Shown here in pieces: positions 13,151-25,112 of a DNA stretch of 64,000 nt. The stretch lies in contig CM049311.1 of assembly GCA_026874595.1 (NCBI GenBank), forward strand, positions 9,647,676 to 9,711,675, in the 5' to 3' direction. The notes under the pieces were generated by a model that was given only the letters and a program-made list of their open reading frames with translations, did not search any database and was not told the DNA's origin. Source of the stretch: Sipunculus nudus. Its lineage: Eukaryota; Annelida; Sipuncula; Golfingiida; Sipunculidae. How positions within the stretch are numbered: the stretch's first letter is position 1; each line of letters begins with the position of its first letter. The position numbers were made by a program, and so were the translations under genes.

Positions 13151-13761
13151 GTAAAATGTAAGTTGATGCCGATGGTGCTGCACCAAGCTCAATCCCACAT
13201 AACTTTACATGTGACTAATTTTTGTATACAGCTTGGTGTTGCTAGCTCATGCAGTTACTGAGATATTATGGGTTAATGTACTGGTGCTGATTACCACTGC
13301 ACTAAACAGGTGCCAACAACAGCTCAATTTTTAATATGACTATGTGACCAACAATTGTATATTAATTTGATGCCAGCTCCAGCCATTTCTGAGATAGCCA
13401 AAAATTACCAAACTGGAACCATTGCAACAAATTCCAGAGAGATTTTTTCAGGAATTATTTCTGTGAAATGTTGAACAATTTGGCTGGACAATTTTGGAGA
13501 AGAGGATTTTTAAAGTGTTTTTTTTTTTGCTTTTCAATGTAAACTCAAAGTCAATACAGATAGCCAAAAAACAAGCAAAATCCTACAGAGTTTTTTTGGA
13601 TGACTGATTTTTGCAATAAAATTTTGTGATGCTAGCTCCTGCTGTTTTTGAGATATTGTGGGTTAATGTACAGATGACAGCCAATGCCACACCATCGCAT
13701 AAGCTCACAGGTTCACTAAAAAGCTGTAAGCATAAATCAAATTCAAGTGCATATCCAGTAC

Positions 13762-13888
13762 CTGTAGTCCTGACCATCCTTAAGTGGTCCGTTGCATGGC
13801 ACATCTGTTCCATCACAGTTTGAATCTGTACCAACTTTGAAGGTAACATCACCTGTTGCCCGTTTTTTTCTACCACCTGAACCAGCAC
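13762..13888 (-). CDS. RPTP-like exon G: furin-like RKKR site and end of last FNIII domain
   Basis: The exon (127 nt, phase 1 to 2) starts after a tttcctctaacag acceptor and ends at a CAG/GTACTG donor. It encodes AGSGGRKKRATGDVTFKVG and then two cysteines around CNGPLKDGQDYR. RKKR followed by AT is a good proprotein convertase site; PTPRK and PTPRM relatives are cleaved by furin in this part of the ectodomain. The following exon must start in phase 2 and was not found to the left. The 3' end of an F3 repeat lies about 40 bp past the donor. Confidence 0.78.
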
Positions 13889-14029
13889 CTGTTAGAGGAA
13901 ATCAGATATTCTGAAATAATATGCTCTGGATGAAACTCCAGCAAATACCTAAAAAAGATATTTCATAAATATTATCTGGTTTAATCCTAGATATATTTTC
14001 ATTATAGACTTTTCTTACAAATTATATTT

Positions 14030-14036
14030 ATATATG

Positions 14037-14068
<32 letters not shown>

Positions 14069-14075
14069 TATGTCA
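14030..14075. repeat. (TA)n microsatellite
   Basis: An almost pure TA run with a few C interruptions (tatatatgtatatatatata ...). Confidence 0.85.
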
Positions 14076-14225
14076 TTATTGTTTGTCCTTGTATATATAT
14101 AGAATATATTATATATTACTAAGAAGATAAGATGTTCAGATTGATCAAATTCATTTTAAAAAATGGGCTGATCATATCTCTGATAAATTCTGGAGCAGTA
14201 AAAGATTTATACTTATGAACCTTTA

Positions 14226-14605
14226 AATGTATACACCTGGAAGGAACTGCAGAACAGATTTCATGTGCAAAAGTATATATATTTTGGATAAAAAGAACCT
14301 GGTCACCAAAGTAGACAGGATCTTTCTGGGTGCTTTTGACATGTGGAAGCTTTTCAGCAAAACCAGACAGTTGAGAGGGTTTTCATTTTGTAGCTTAAAG
14401 ATTATAGTGACAGTGACCATGAATGTTGCAGAAAATATGCCCATAGGAAACTGTGTGCTGTATTCCATATCTGTGTTTACAATAGTTGTAGGCTAATATG
14501 TGCCCTTATGTTCATGACAGCTGGTAGGTTGGCTATCAGTATACCACAATTGACATACAGTCAGCTGTGTCAAATATCCTGGCTTCCAAGTGAAAGATAA
14601 GCACC
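14226..14605 (-). pseudogene. Possible broken FNIII- or Ig-like exon with internal stop
   Basis: After a good acceptor (cttaatttttttag) one frame reads CLSFTWKPGYLTQLTVCQLW and continues to a TAG at 14493-14495. The same frame then stays open to 14226 (81 more codons). The LSFTWKPGY word resembles an FNIII strand B with a core tryptophan. No GT donor precedes the stop, and the RPTP exons on either side already match in phase, so this is at best a decayed or unrelated exon. It may be chance. Confidence 0.2.
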
Positions 14606-14827
14606 CTAAAAAAATTAAGTAATCAGAGTTCTTCATAATATTGAAAAAACAAACCTTGACAATTTTGGAAAGTATCAACAGTTACATTTATCTGCCATGG
14701 ATCTGGTTTATCTTTCCCTTTTTCTTTTCCATAGTAGCTGTATTTTTCTTTCAATGCCTGGTCAGACATAAAAGTGTCTGTTTGTTTGTCTACAACAAAG
14801 AAAAAGACTCAAAATATAGCATTGTTA

Positions 14828-15590
14828 AACTAGATGTGTCAGAATGACATGAATGCCCCCGCTGGAAGTAAGTTAGAAAGTATCAAACGGTTAAAAGTTG
14901 GTCAACCGAGACAAATGCAAACTTGATCTGTAACTGGTCATTATCTGCCCATACACTAAAAATCAGGCCAGTGTCTGCAGGCACTGCGAAAAAAAGTCTG
15001 TACATGTGCATTTGTCATGAAAATTTCTATTTTTCATGAAATTTTCTATGTTCAGGAGCTGTCAAACAGTCAAAAGTAGGTCAACTGGGACGAAAAAAAA
15101 ACTGGACCTGTAACTGGTCATTATCTGCCCACACACCAAAAATCAGGCCAGTATCTGCAGGCACTGCAAAAAAAGTCAGTCCATGTGCATTTGTCATAAA
15201 AATTTCTATTTTTCATGAAATTTTCTGTTCAGGAGCTGTCAAACAGTCAAAAGTATGTCAACCGGGACGAAATGCAAATTCTTATCTGCAACTGGTCATT
15301 ATCTGACCACACACCAAAAATCTGGCCAGTATCTGCAGGCATTGCGAAAAAAAAGTCAGTACATGTACATTTGTCATGAAAATTTCTATTTTTCACAAAA
15401 TTTTCTATCTTCATTAGCTGTCAAACAGTTAAAAGTAGGTCAACTAGGATGAAACCGGAACTTGATCTGTAACTGGTCATTATCTGCCAACACACCAAAA
15501 ATCTGGCCAGTGTCTGCAGGCACTGTGAAAAAAAAAGGCTGAACATGTGCATTTTTCATGAAAATTTCTATTTTTCATGATGGATCATGA
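14828..15590 (+). mobile_element. F2 element, 3'-truncated, four core units
   Basis: It starts AACTAGATGTGTCAGAATGAC then GAATGCCCCCGC. About four units of roughly 180 bp follow, each with gtcaaacagtcaaaagtagg, ggtcattatctgcccacaca, tctgcaggcactgcgaaaaa and gaaaatttctatttttcatg. The microsatellite and hairpin end seen in the 29.6 kb copy are missing; similarity fades near 15590. Confidence 0.75.
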
Positions 15591-16249
15591 TGCTGAACAC
15601 AAACATTTGGCATATTGCTCACAATCATTATTGTAATGATGTGAAACTGCATCAAAAATAAGTAGAGCATGTGCTCTGCTGAACTGGAAATGTCAAGGCA
15701 TAAACTGGCTGATCTTAACAGTGCTCATTTACTCCCGAAGATCTGAACAAACTTTCCCAGGTTAATATGGACACCATTTGCCAAACTTGATTGCAGATCA
15801 TATCCTGTAGACAATGTAGACACAATTTGAGATTTGTATCGAGATCACTTCTTGATTCTTAATCAAGTGTTTCAACAGTCCCAATTATTCTGAGAGATTT
15901 CAGAAATAAATGCAGAATTGTTCAAACTTGAGGTCATAACTTGTACATACAGACAAGAATTATGTTCCTGCACCTGTTTCTGAATCATTTCCACAATTTA
16001 ACCAATTCTTAATGGCATGAGTCACATATATTCACAAAGTGTCCAAAATTAATTGGAAATATCTAAACAAATACATCTCACAAATATGCACACTGGCTGA
16101 TGTGAAAACTATAAACATATATAAATAAATGCTGCAACTGGGTACATGTAACCTGACACAAGTAATCAATCACTTCAAGAGCAAAAGCAACTTGTCTGAA
16201 GAAAATAATGAAACTTACCTAATATTCAAGATATCCTGCATATAAAAAC
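15591..16249. other. No gene or element recognised
   Basis: Ordinary AT-rich sequence with no open frame in a splice context. A 21-bp segment at 16228-16248 (aagatatcctgcatataaaa plus one base) recurs at 28160-28180. Confidence 0.5.
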
Positions 16250-16659
16250 TCAAGGCCTACAGGCCTAATGCAAACCTGTGCAATGGGATATACACCAGGT
16301 ATAATGCTTCCATGCTGGGCTGATACTTTTCAAGTACATGTGTGACATGTATATGAACAATGCAAGCACTGAACATTTTGAACCCAAGTACATGCACCAA
16401 TTACACAAACGTCAGTCCTGAAATACTGGCATGATGGGTTTAAAGTTTAACATATGCAATATTACACAAATGAATATATGAGTTTCTTTCAAATTTGAGA
16501 CTTTAAGAGCTTAGATCCAAACACATACAGCATATGAAAGTTATTTCAACAGAGCTTATAGGAAAAATTTCCTAATAAATATATATTTCATGATAAGGGA
16601 GAGATGATGGACAGACAGAGCTGATCACTTACGTTCAAATCTCCAAAGGAAAGAATATA

Positions 16660-17921
16660 ATTCAATCAGATCTTAATTTTTTCTAATCCAATTACATTTT
16701 TAAATAAATAAATTTTATACATTTGCAATAAAAAGTAATGTCCTAGAGCACAGGTGCAAAGGAATCAATGGCAGCGGGGGGGGGGGGGGGGGGGGGGGGG
16801 ATGGGATGGTTGGATTAAAAACACTTCTGCATATACATAAAGGGCAAACAATTCAGCTGAGGCAGGAAAATAATGAACAAATGTTTCTATCAGATCCTAA
16901 TTTTATTATCACATCACTTTTTTCTTTTAAATTTATATTTATATACATTTCAAATATAATTGATATTTCTGTATTAAAGTTTATTCTGATTTTATATTAA
17001 TGCATCATCATAAATCTCAATCAAACAGCATTAAATTTAAGGAAATACAGTGCAAACAATTACAATTACTGCATAACACTTGTTGGGGGAGAGTTGGTTG
17101 GGGGAAGGGGGGGGGGGGGGTTAAGATAGGGGTAAGATTTGAGAATTATTGTACACCTTTCACAGTCACCCCCAGTGACTGTAACAAATCAGGAACCCTG
17201 GCATAGCTGACTTCCAGTGACCAAGAGCAGAGTTGCCTGCATCTGGACAAAGCAAGTGGCTACAATAGAGCCTCAAGAAAAAAATTCAATAACCAGCCTA
17301 ATTTTCAAGCTTTTATTTTCAAATTTCAGATTTGATCAAATAAGATATGTATGTTTACATGCTGTGAAAAATAAAACAACAGTACTCCCAGGAAAAAACG
17401 TGCCATGTTCAAAGTTGGGCAAAATTAAAGCTACTGATTTTGTTTTTATGCTTATAACTTAAAATAATTTCCAAATTCAGATTGAATTTAGGGTAAACTA
17501 TTTAATCTTAATTAAAAAATTTAAATAATATGAAAAAAATAAGTCTCTAGCTTAAACAATTTTCATGTTATGTGAGCAAAAATTGACATAACAGTCTTAA
17601 TTTCTGGCCTGTATATAGGAAATATATAGGAGAATACTACTGATAAATATTAAGAAAAAGTATAAGTGGTTTTTATATTGGGAAGTTCTGAAGTGTGTTA
17701 TAGATTTTTAGTGAAAATTTGAGGTTTTTCCTTAAATTCTTGAAGGAACAAAGTCGCAGTTACCCAGTTTTCGGTTTGGTACGAGATCTTTGGGACATCT
17801 AACAGTATGCAAATTTTAGATTTGTATGTCTAACAGTTTCAAAAACATGCCTGTCAGATGGACTACGGACAATAAACCATGACTGTAGCTCAGATGGCTT
17901 AGTCAGTTGTGCTAACAACAG
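16660..17921 (+). mobile_element. F1 3' part inside the F3, with 25-G tract
   Basis: Sequence from about 16660 matches the F1 interior seen at 53940-54120. It carries a run of 25 G at 16776-16800 and 14 G at 17107-17120. It closes with a decayed F1 end, gactgtagctcagatggctt and agtcagttgtgct, at about 17881-17921. The 5' boundary is not clear. Confidence 0.5.
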
Positions 17922-18715
17922 CTTTGCAGAAGAAGACTTTTACAGCCCTCAATTAGAAATGGGTTTACTAATGGCCTCAAGACCAACTTAAGCTTTCTGT
18001 GACTCTACCAAAATCAATGAACCCAACCTAATCTTATACAATTAAAAAACCCTTTCCTAGAATATTCTTGTGAAAATTTTAACCATTCAGCTTGACAGTT
18101 TCATCATGAAAAATGTTTAATCTGAAAGAGGCTAAAATTACAAGGTTCCTGACCGTAAAAAACAAGTAGATGTAGGTGGTGCCACAAAAACTGCAATTTC
18201 AAATATGATTCATGTGACCAACATTTGCACAAAATTTGGTGATCCTAGCTCCTGTTGTTTCTGAGATTGTTATGTCAGTATGCTCACTTGCCAAATGACT
18301 AAATTCAAATTCCTGTAACTCCGCCAAAATTCTTCAAACCAAAACCATTTGAACAAACTTGATAGATCTGGTGTCTGGGATAATTTCTGTGAAATACTGA
18401 ACAATTTTTATGAAATATTTCACAGGGTTCATACACTTTGAGCAAATAAAAATTTCATGACTTTTTCAATACTTTTTCAGGATCTGCAAAAAAAAATCAT
18501 GAAGTTTTCCTCATCACTTTGGCATGCAGATGCTACTAAGGAATTTGATCATCCTTGATAACTTCTGTGGATATATTAAGAATATAGCTAATAGAATACA
18601 TATATATTTGAATATATTTTACGAGTCATTATTTCAGCATCTAAAATATGTTTTGTTGTTCATGTTTGAGAGGAGAAGCATTAAAATGTGGATTTATTTT
18701 CCTCTCATTTATTAA

Positions 18716-19850
18716 AACAAGGGACCCATGGGTCATGGCGCTCAGCTGATCCTGATTGGACTATAAATTTATCACCATTGTGATACTATATTGAGTAGAT
18801 AAAGCTTAGGATATCATGGTCATGTTGGGTTTTATAAGATATAATGTAATATGTGAGTAAATGATATATGAAATAACCTGACTGATGGATTAATATGGAG
18901 TAAAATATAGTGGTTTATTTTTTATTTATTTGGGAGGGGTAGAAAAAAGCAAATTTATTTGAGCAAATATGAATGCAATGACAGTATGCTAAGCAGTGGT
19001 ATAATGATGATAAGGCTATTTGTTGAAGGATCTATAGTGTATGGAAAACTGCAAGAGTTCAATTTGACAGATAAAAGGTTATGATTAACTATACTGGTGA
19101 GGAGATTTATGAATTTGTGACTGTATGACATAATATCTTGACAAGATCGGTCTTGACAAGGTGCATTATTATGGTAACAAAAACATGCTTTGAAAATTAA
19201 ATCCACAGCAGTTACAGGAAAAAAACGTGCCATGGTCAAACTTGGGCAAAATTTAAGGTACCAATTTTATATTTTTGCCAATATTTAAAAAATTTAACAG
19301 ATTTTGATCTAATTTTTGGTATACAATTAAATTTTGATTATTTAAAGTATTATTACTGAAAAAAAATTCCTACCTTTAACACTTTTGGTCTTAAGTGACA
19401 AAATATCTTTCCTCATTTTTTTACAAAGTCCATTATGTTTGGGCCCATAACTTTTTTAAATTAAATAATACTGACTTAATTTCTGGCATGTACATAGGAA
19501 CCATATAGAGGAATATTTATGGTAAAAATGAAGAAAACCATATGAGTGGTTTTGTTATTAGGGCAGTCCTGAAGTGTGAAAATAGATTTCTAATAAAAAA
19601 TTGAGGTTTTTCCTTAATATCTCGAAGGAACGAAGTCATATTGACCCAATTTTTGGCATGGTAGGAGATTTTGGGGACATCTAACTGTAAGCCGAATTTC
19701 AGATTAGTAGGTCCAATGGTGTCGAAACGTGACAGTCTTATGGACGGACATCCAGAGGGACAGACAGACGGACGGACAGACAGACAGACAGACGACGGAC
19801 AATGGACCACGACTGTAGCTCAGATGACTTATAGTCAGCTGAGCTAAAAA
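18716..19850 (+). mobile_element. F1 copy, complete (1.1 kb), nested in the CAGGG element
   Basis: It starts AACAAGGGACCCATGGGTCA and GGCGCTCAGCTGA. It ends with a gacggacggacagacagaca microsatellite and the hairpin agctcagatgact tat agtcagctgagct, then AAAAA. The interior is non-coding, with agattttggggacatctaa and cgaaggaacgaagtc phrases shared by all F1 copies of this subgroup. Confidence 0.75.
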
Positions 19851-20668
19851 TTTTGCATAAGCTTAATGTTTAAGATATTAAACCATTAAGATGAACACAT
19901 GGAATGATTAAGTAAAAACAATCTAGTTTAACAGTTCAGTCTTGCATAGTGTATTAGTTAAATGAAAATATTCTAATATTGAAAGTGAGGTATTCCACAT
20001 GACAAGCTTTTTTAAAACTGTCAGTTTAATTATTTACAAACACAAAGATGCAACAACCCAACTTCATTTCCCAAGAGTTTTATCAGGGCAGTATATGGTA
20101 TCAGCAGATGAATACTGTATAATTTGGATTAGCAAGAACTGCTGCATTTACATCAATGTTTTACCACTTACATCAATGTTCCCATTTCACACACACGCTT
20201 GCCTATTGCACTACTTAATTTGAATACTAATGAATTGTAACAAATAAAGATTATTTCATTTCATAAATAAATACTTATTTACTTATTAAGTTTCCATTTC
20301 ACCCACGTGTCTATTAAACTACTCCTTCCCGATACTACAGAAGAGTAAGAAATAAAGATTATTTCAGTTGCTTAATTTTTACTTATTATTTTGATGTATT
20401 ACTATTTTAAATTAAACAAAGTATTGTATCTAGTTTAACATATGGAAGAAAAAAAAGAAAGATAATGATAAAGATAGTAAATTTAACTTTTAAAATTATC
20501 CAGTAACATCAGCTGCCAAAGGATAATTATGAACCTATCACTTTAAACTGAGCTCATGTCAGCATTTAATTCCACTGTTGTATAGCTCTGATTCCCTGAG
20601 AAACATTTTGAATTATCATGTCCCTATCTACAAAATCATGGAATATAATATGTTAGTGAAATACTTAC

Positions 20669-20817
20669 CATTTTTATTGGTCTCATATGTACCATTTTAA
20701 GATTCTCCCCTATGATGTCAAACTGCATTTGCATAAAACGCTCCATTGCTGTGAAAACTCCACTACAGAAACTTTTAGAATTTGGGTCACTTGGTATTCT
20801 ATGAACAACACTCAATT
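20669..20817 (-). CDS. Candidate coding exon inside the CAGGG-ended element
   Basis: A 149-nt open segment lies between an acceptor (ataatttcaag) and a strong donor (AAAATG/GTAAGTATT), phase 1 to 0, 49 whole codons. It reads LSVVHRIPSDPNSKSFCSGV then FTAMERFMQMQFDIIGENLK, with protein-like composition and no low complexity. I do not recognise the family. Its phases do not fit the RPTP chain, whose flanking exons already join to each other. It sits in the part of the 18423-26662 element not occupied by nested repeats, so a transposon gene or a captured host exon are both possible. Confidence 0.4.
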
Positions 20818-21264
20818 CTTGAAATTATTATCTTGAATGTATGTTTAAGTGAATGAGGCTGCCCTGGCATATTTTTATGAAAGTATTCGTGAGAACGGCA
20901 TGAGGGCAATGCGGGGTTGACCGCTATAGGGAAAAGATAGAGAGATAGGGAAAAGTGGATGCCAACCAAAGTTAGAACAGGACTAAGGGGAGAAATGCCC
21001 AGGTGTAGTCTGTTTTAGTTTTCATGGATCATGAATGTTTAGTCTTTGATAAATATAATAAAGCTGATGCAAAATATTTAAGAAAATGAAAAATCATGAC
21101 TTTTTCATGACTTTCGACAATTAAAAAAAATCATGACTTTTCAAGTACTGATTTTTAAAATCTCAACAAGGGACCCATGGGTCACGGCGCTCAGCTGATC
21201 ATGATTGGACTATAAATGTATCACCATTGTTATACTATATTGACTAGAAAAAGCTTATGAATAT

Positions 21265-21896
21265 TATCGCTGTGTAGATTTTTTGTTCCTCCTGATGCTG
21301 TGTTGTATGTGGTAAAATTGAATCCACAAGAACTCTGTTGTAGTTTACTTGATTATTATAATAACTTGCATCAGATGAAGTCCAGATACTGACTGCCGAC
21401 TGCCTGGTTTAGTAACCAGTACACATATATATACATGTTCAACATTCATAATTGACATCAACATATCAATAGCAGATCATACAAGGCACGTGATTACATA
21501 ACACATACACATTAATACATGAAAGTAGACCTCTCAGTTCTTTACCTGTCAAAGCCAAATGGTGAATACACAATCTAATTAATGCCAGACAGTTTGTTAA
21601 TCAATTTGCCTTCCCTGGCACCTTGAGAATTAGACAGGGGGTTTGACACATACTAATTAACTCTTATGCCTGATGTTACATGAACCTTGTGCACTGGACT
21701 ATGAAACATTGGCATTCCAAATTACAAACCTAATTGTAATAATAACATTTAATCTGTGAGACACCTAGATTTGAGAAACAAGGAATGATAATTTAAGTTA
21801 CATTAATGAACAAAGTGGAATAACTGAAGGACTAATCTGAAGCTTTTACAATCTGGTTTCTAAAGCTTTATTTAAGTATTTTATCTGCTAGTGATA
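21265..21896. mobile_element. 632-bp insertion with short TATC ends
   Basis: In the sister F1 copy at 34480 the site reads gaatatcatggtc. Here the same site is opened after gaatat and resumes at atatcatgg, giving an ATAT duplication. The ends read inward are TATCGCTG and TATCACTAG. The interior has no recognised gene. Confidence 0.55.
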
Positions 21897-22239
21897 ATAT
21901 CATGGTCATGTTGGGCTTTTATAAAGGAATATAATGTAATATGTGAGTAAATGATATATGAAATAATCTGACTGATGGATTAATATGGAGTAAAATATAG
22001 TGGTTTATTTTTTATTTATTTGGGAGGGGTCGAAAAAAACAATTTATTTGAGCAAATATGAATGCAATGACAGTATACTAAGGTGTGCACCCGGTGAGAC
22101 GCATCCCGATAAGACGTACGTCCCAACGGACAGTGCGATAAAACGCAGGGTAGCAGGACGCACTATATAAACAATGACGAGTGGCCGGTAGGACGCACTC
22201 CATAAACATCGCCCCGTCACCAATTAGGCGTGTCGTGCT

Positions 22240-22645
22240 GCGGGACCCGGCGTGTTTACCTCCTGCCCGTCTACGTCTCTCTTTCAAAAGTGTATTTTTA
22301 TGACTAAAACTACGCTTAACGAACCCTGCGTGTATACTTTCTGCCCGTCTACGTCTCTCTTTCATAAGTGTATTTTTTATGACTAAAACTACGCTAAACG
22401 AACCCTGCGTGTATACTTTCTGCCCGTCTACGTCTCTCTTTCATAAGTGTATTTTTTATGACTTAAACTACGCTAAACGAACCCTGCGTGTATACTTTCT
22501 GCCCGTCTACGTCTCTATTTCATAAGTGTATTTTTTATGGCTAAAACTACGCTAAACGAACCCTGCGTGTATACATCCTGCCCAGATACGTCTCTCTTAT
22601 ATAAGTGTATTTTTATGACTTAAACTACGCTAAACGAACCCTCCT
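22240..22645 (+). repeat. 79-bp tandem array, about five units
   Basis: Units of about 79-81 bp repeat ctgcccgtctacgtctctct, aagtgtattttttatgact and aaactacgctaaacgaaccc. gaaccct recurs at about 22319, 22400, 22479, 22558 and 22635. The units are nearly identical, so the array is young. Confidence 0.85.
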
Positions 22646-22736
22646 GAGTAACACCTATGATCGTCACCACAGCTGAGTCTGTTAGTTCATCTGGAGTCAA
22701 TCAGTAGTAAGCCACAAACATTAATTATGTCATTAA

Positions 22737-23516
22737 TTATAATTCCCTTCCTTCTTCGCTCCTTCCATCCTTCTTTCTTCCCTTCCTTACCTGTTTCTTT
22801 CTTCCAATCTTTCTTTCTTTCTTTTTTCAGTCTTTCATTCTTTCTTTCAGTCTTTCTTTCTTTCTTTCAGTCTTTCTTTCTTTCTTTCAGTCTTTCTTTC
22901 TTTCAGCCTTTCTTTCTTTCAGTCTTTCTTTCTTTCAGTCTTTCCTTCATCCTTCCATTCGTTACATGATTCTTTCTTTCTTTCTTTTTTTCTATCTTTC
23001 ATTCTTTCTTTCAGTCTTTTTGTTTTCTTTCTTTCATTCTTTCTTTCAGTCTTTTTGTTTTCTTTCTTTCATTCTTTCTTTCAGTCTTTATTTCTTTCTT
23101 TCTTTCAGTCTTTCTTTCTTTCTTTCAGTCTTTCTTTCTTTCTTTCAATCATTTCTCTTTCAGCCTTTCTTTCTTTCAGTCTTTCTATCTTTCTTTCAGT
23201 CTTTCATTCATCCTTCCCTTCGATACATGTTTCTTTCTTTCTTTCTTTCTTTCAGTCTTTCTTTCCTCTTCCGGTCTTTCTTTCAGTTCTTTTTTTTTTT
23301 CTTTCTTTCAGTCTTTCTTTCTTTCAATTTTTCTTTCTGTCAGTCTTTCCGTATATTCTCATTCTTCCTTCGTTACATATTCTTTACTTCTTTCTTTCTT
23401 CCTCCGGTCTTTCATTCAATTTTCTTTTAGTCTTTCTTTCTTTCTTTCTTTATTTTGTCTTTCAGTCTTTCCTTCATTTTTCCCTTCGTTACATAACTCT
23501 TTCTTTCTTTCTTTAA
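22737..23516 (+). repeat. Polypyrimidine (CTTT)n tract, about 780 bp
   Basis: Almost pure C and T, built of ctttctttcagtctttcttt words. The long frames of F, L and S in two phases are a by-product and are not genes. Confidence 0.9.
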
Positions 23517-24954
23517 TTATTTTTGTCTTCTGGTTTTACATTAAGTTTACGGTTGGTTGATGGAAGATGGGTATTCATTAGCGGTTCTTTATGGACTCAA
23601 TTAGCGGTTAGTAGGAATTGTTATTCGTCATTCACTATTCAGCGGTTTCAACACAAAGATTGACCCATGAAATAAAAAAAAAACACACACACACACAATT
23701 TGAAGAGGAATCTTCAATCAGCAGGATAGTTTTTAACACTGCGGTTTAAACATGCAGAAACACGCGAGAAATTAAATATACACATACAATTTGGAGAGAA
23801 ACCGTTTTCAGGATAGTTTTATTGTCTACCCCAACCGCGGCACTTAATTTGTTCCAAAATAGGTCACCCGCCACCGATCGTACTTGCGCTAGAGCGGATG
23901 ATACTAACTGAATACTACGCACAGGTAGTATTTTCATGTTAACAAAATAACAACCAACCTTATTTTTTATTCTATAAAGTTATTTTTCTCATAAAATTGT
24001 TGTCTATTTATAATGTCTTTTATTCGGAATGTGGTCCTGTCAGAAGTCGAATATAATCAAAATATGTAAATATTTATTCTTTCCTTAATACATTAAGTGC
24101 GTGTAAGAGATCAATATAAATGATTCATCATCCAGAAACCTTTGATCGACATTTTTCGTCCGTTAATCAAAGGTTCATCCTTTTGACTGTACGAGTGGCC
24201 GCGTCGGGTGAATGGTTTCTCTAGTTTATACTGCGGCTTCGCTGGTCTCTGGTGAGCAGTTCGTTCATGTTTGAGCAGACTTAATATGTTCTCACGACAT
24301 GATATACATACTTATAATAGAGAAAATTATAACAGGAATATGGAAAATAAAGTAAGATGTTACACGTTAAACCTGTAATTATCAGTCATTTAAACCTCTG
24401 GTTAGGCCAATAAATTGGAGAACGCTGATGGGTTATCCATACCCGGAGTTTATCACTATTGAGGGATGGTCGTACTTTAAGCCAAAATAATGCTCTAATT
24501 AACAATAAAATTACTAAATATTTTGTCAAACTTCAGTTAAGGAACACAACGATATAAGTGCATGCGTGTAATATAGTAATAATGGATAACACAGATATAC
24601 TAGGCATTAACGTGTGCTGATTTGACGTATGTTGCATCGATCACAGAGCTTAATGATTTCCCAAAGTGACCCAAGAGAGGGTTTACTAACGAAAGTATAA
24701 TTAACTATTATTACTTAGTCTTTTTGTTTTAGTACGTCTAAAGTTTAGACGGTCAGACAAGTGATACATGTACTCTTATTTTAACAATACGTCCTATCGG
24801 GATACGTTTCAGTGGGTACGTCCCGGCGGCCTACGCCCCAAAAATCTGCGTCTCACCGGCCTGTAGTCTATACTAAGCAGTGGTATAATGATGATAAGGC
24901 TATTTGTTGAACCTGTCAACAGAATGGGATGGAGGGAGGAAGGGAGGCAATAAG

Positions 24955-25011
24955 GGTGAGAGAGAGAGAGAGAGAGATGAAGAGAGACAGAGAAAAAGCA
25001 GAGGAGAGAGG

Positions 25012-25045
<34 letters not shown>

Positions 25046-25112
25046 AAGAGAGAGAGAGCTGGACTGCCAGAGAAAGAGAGAAAGAAAGAGAGAGAGAAAG
25101 AGAGGCTATCTG
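24955..25112 (+). repeat. (GA)n microsatellite in F1
   Basis: Runs of GA and GAAA, at the same place relative to gtcaacagaatgggatggag as the tracts at 35766 and 52139. Confidence 0.85.

Larger units (their letters stand above)
8293..13721 (+). mobile_element. F3 ends bracketing a mosaic of core arrays (probably interrupted F3)
   Basis: An F3 5' end (acatggcctacaggcctaat, 8293 onward) is followed by 100-bp GGTGGCACCACC units to about 9080. An F3 3' end (gccacaccatcgcataagct ... CACAGGTTCACTAAAAA, to 13721) closes a 570-bp block of F3-type core from 13150. Between them lie other core arrays, a fold-back element and two different hairpin ends. Whether the two F3 ends belong to one insertion is an inference. 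Confidence 0.4.
22083..24868. mobile_element. 2.8 kb TIR element with 9-bp target duplication
   Basis: The ends share CCGGTGAGACGCA about 8-9 bp inside each terminus. TATACTAAG flanks both sides (22074-22082, 24869-24877), and the empty site occurs in the F1 copy at about 34668 (cagtatactaagcagtgg). A 9-bp duplication suggests a Mutator-like element; 8 bp (hAT-like) cannot be excluded. It carries a tandem array, a long CTTT tract and no recognised transposase. Base composition near both ends (CG-rich acgtac words) differs from the neighbours. Confidence 0.7.

Noticed and set aside
13583-13888. 101-codon minus-strand frame over exon G
   Set aside because: It is the wrong phase of the real exon and runs into F3 repeat sequence. 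The phase-1 reading joins exon F exactly.
22727-23516. Two long plus-strand frames rich in Phe, Leu and Ser (80-154 codons)
   Set aside because: They are translations of a (CTTT)n tract in two overlapping phases, with no other protein signal.
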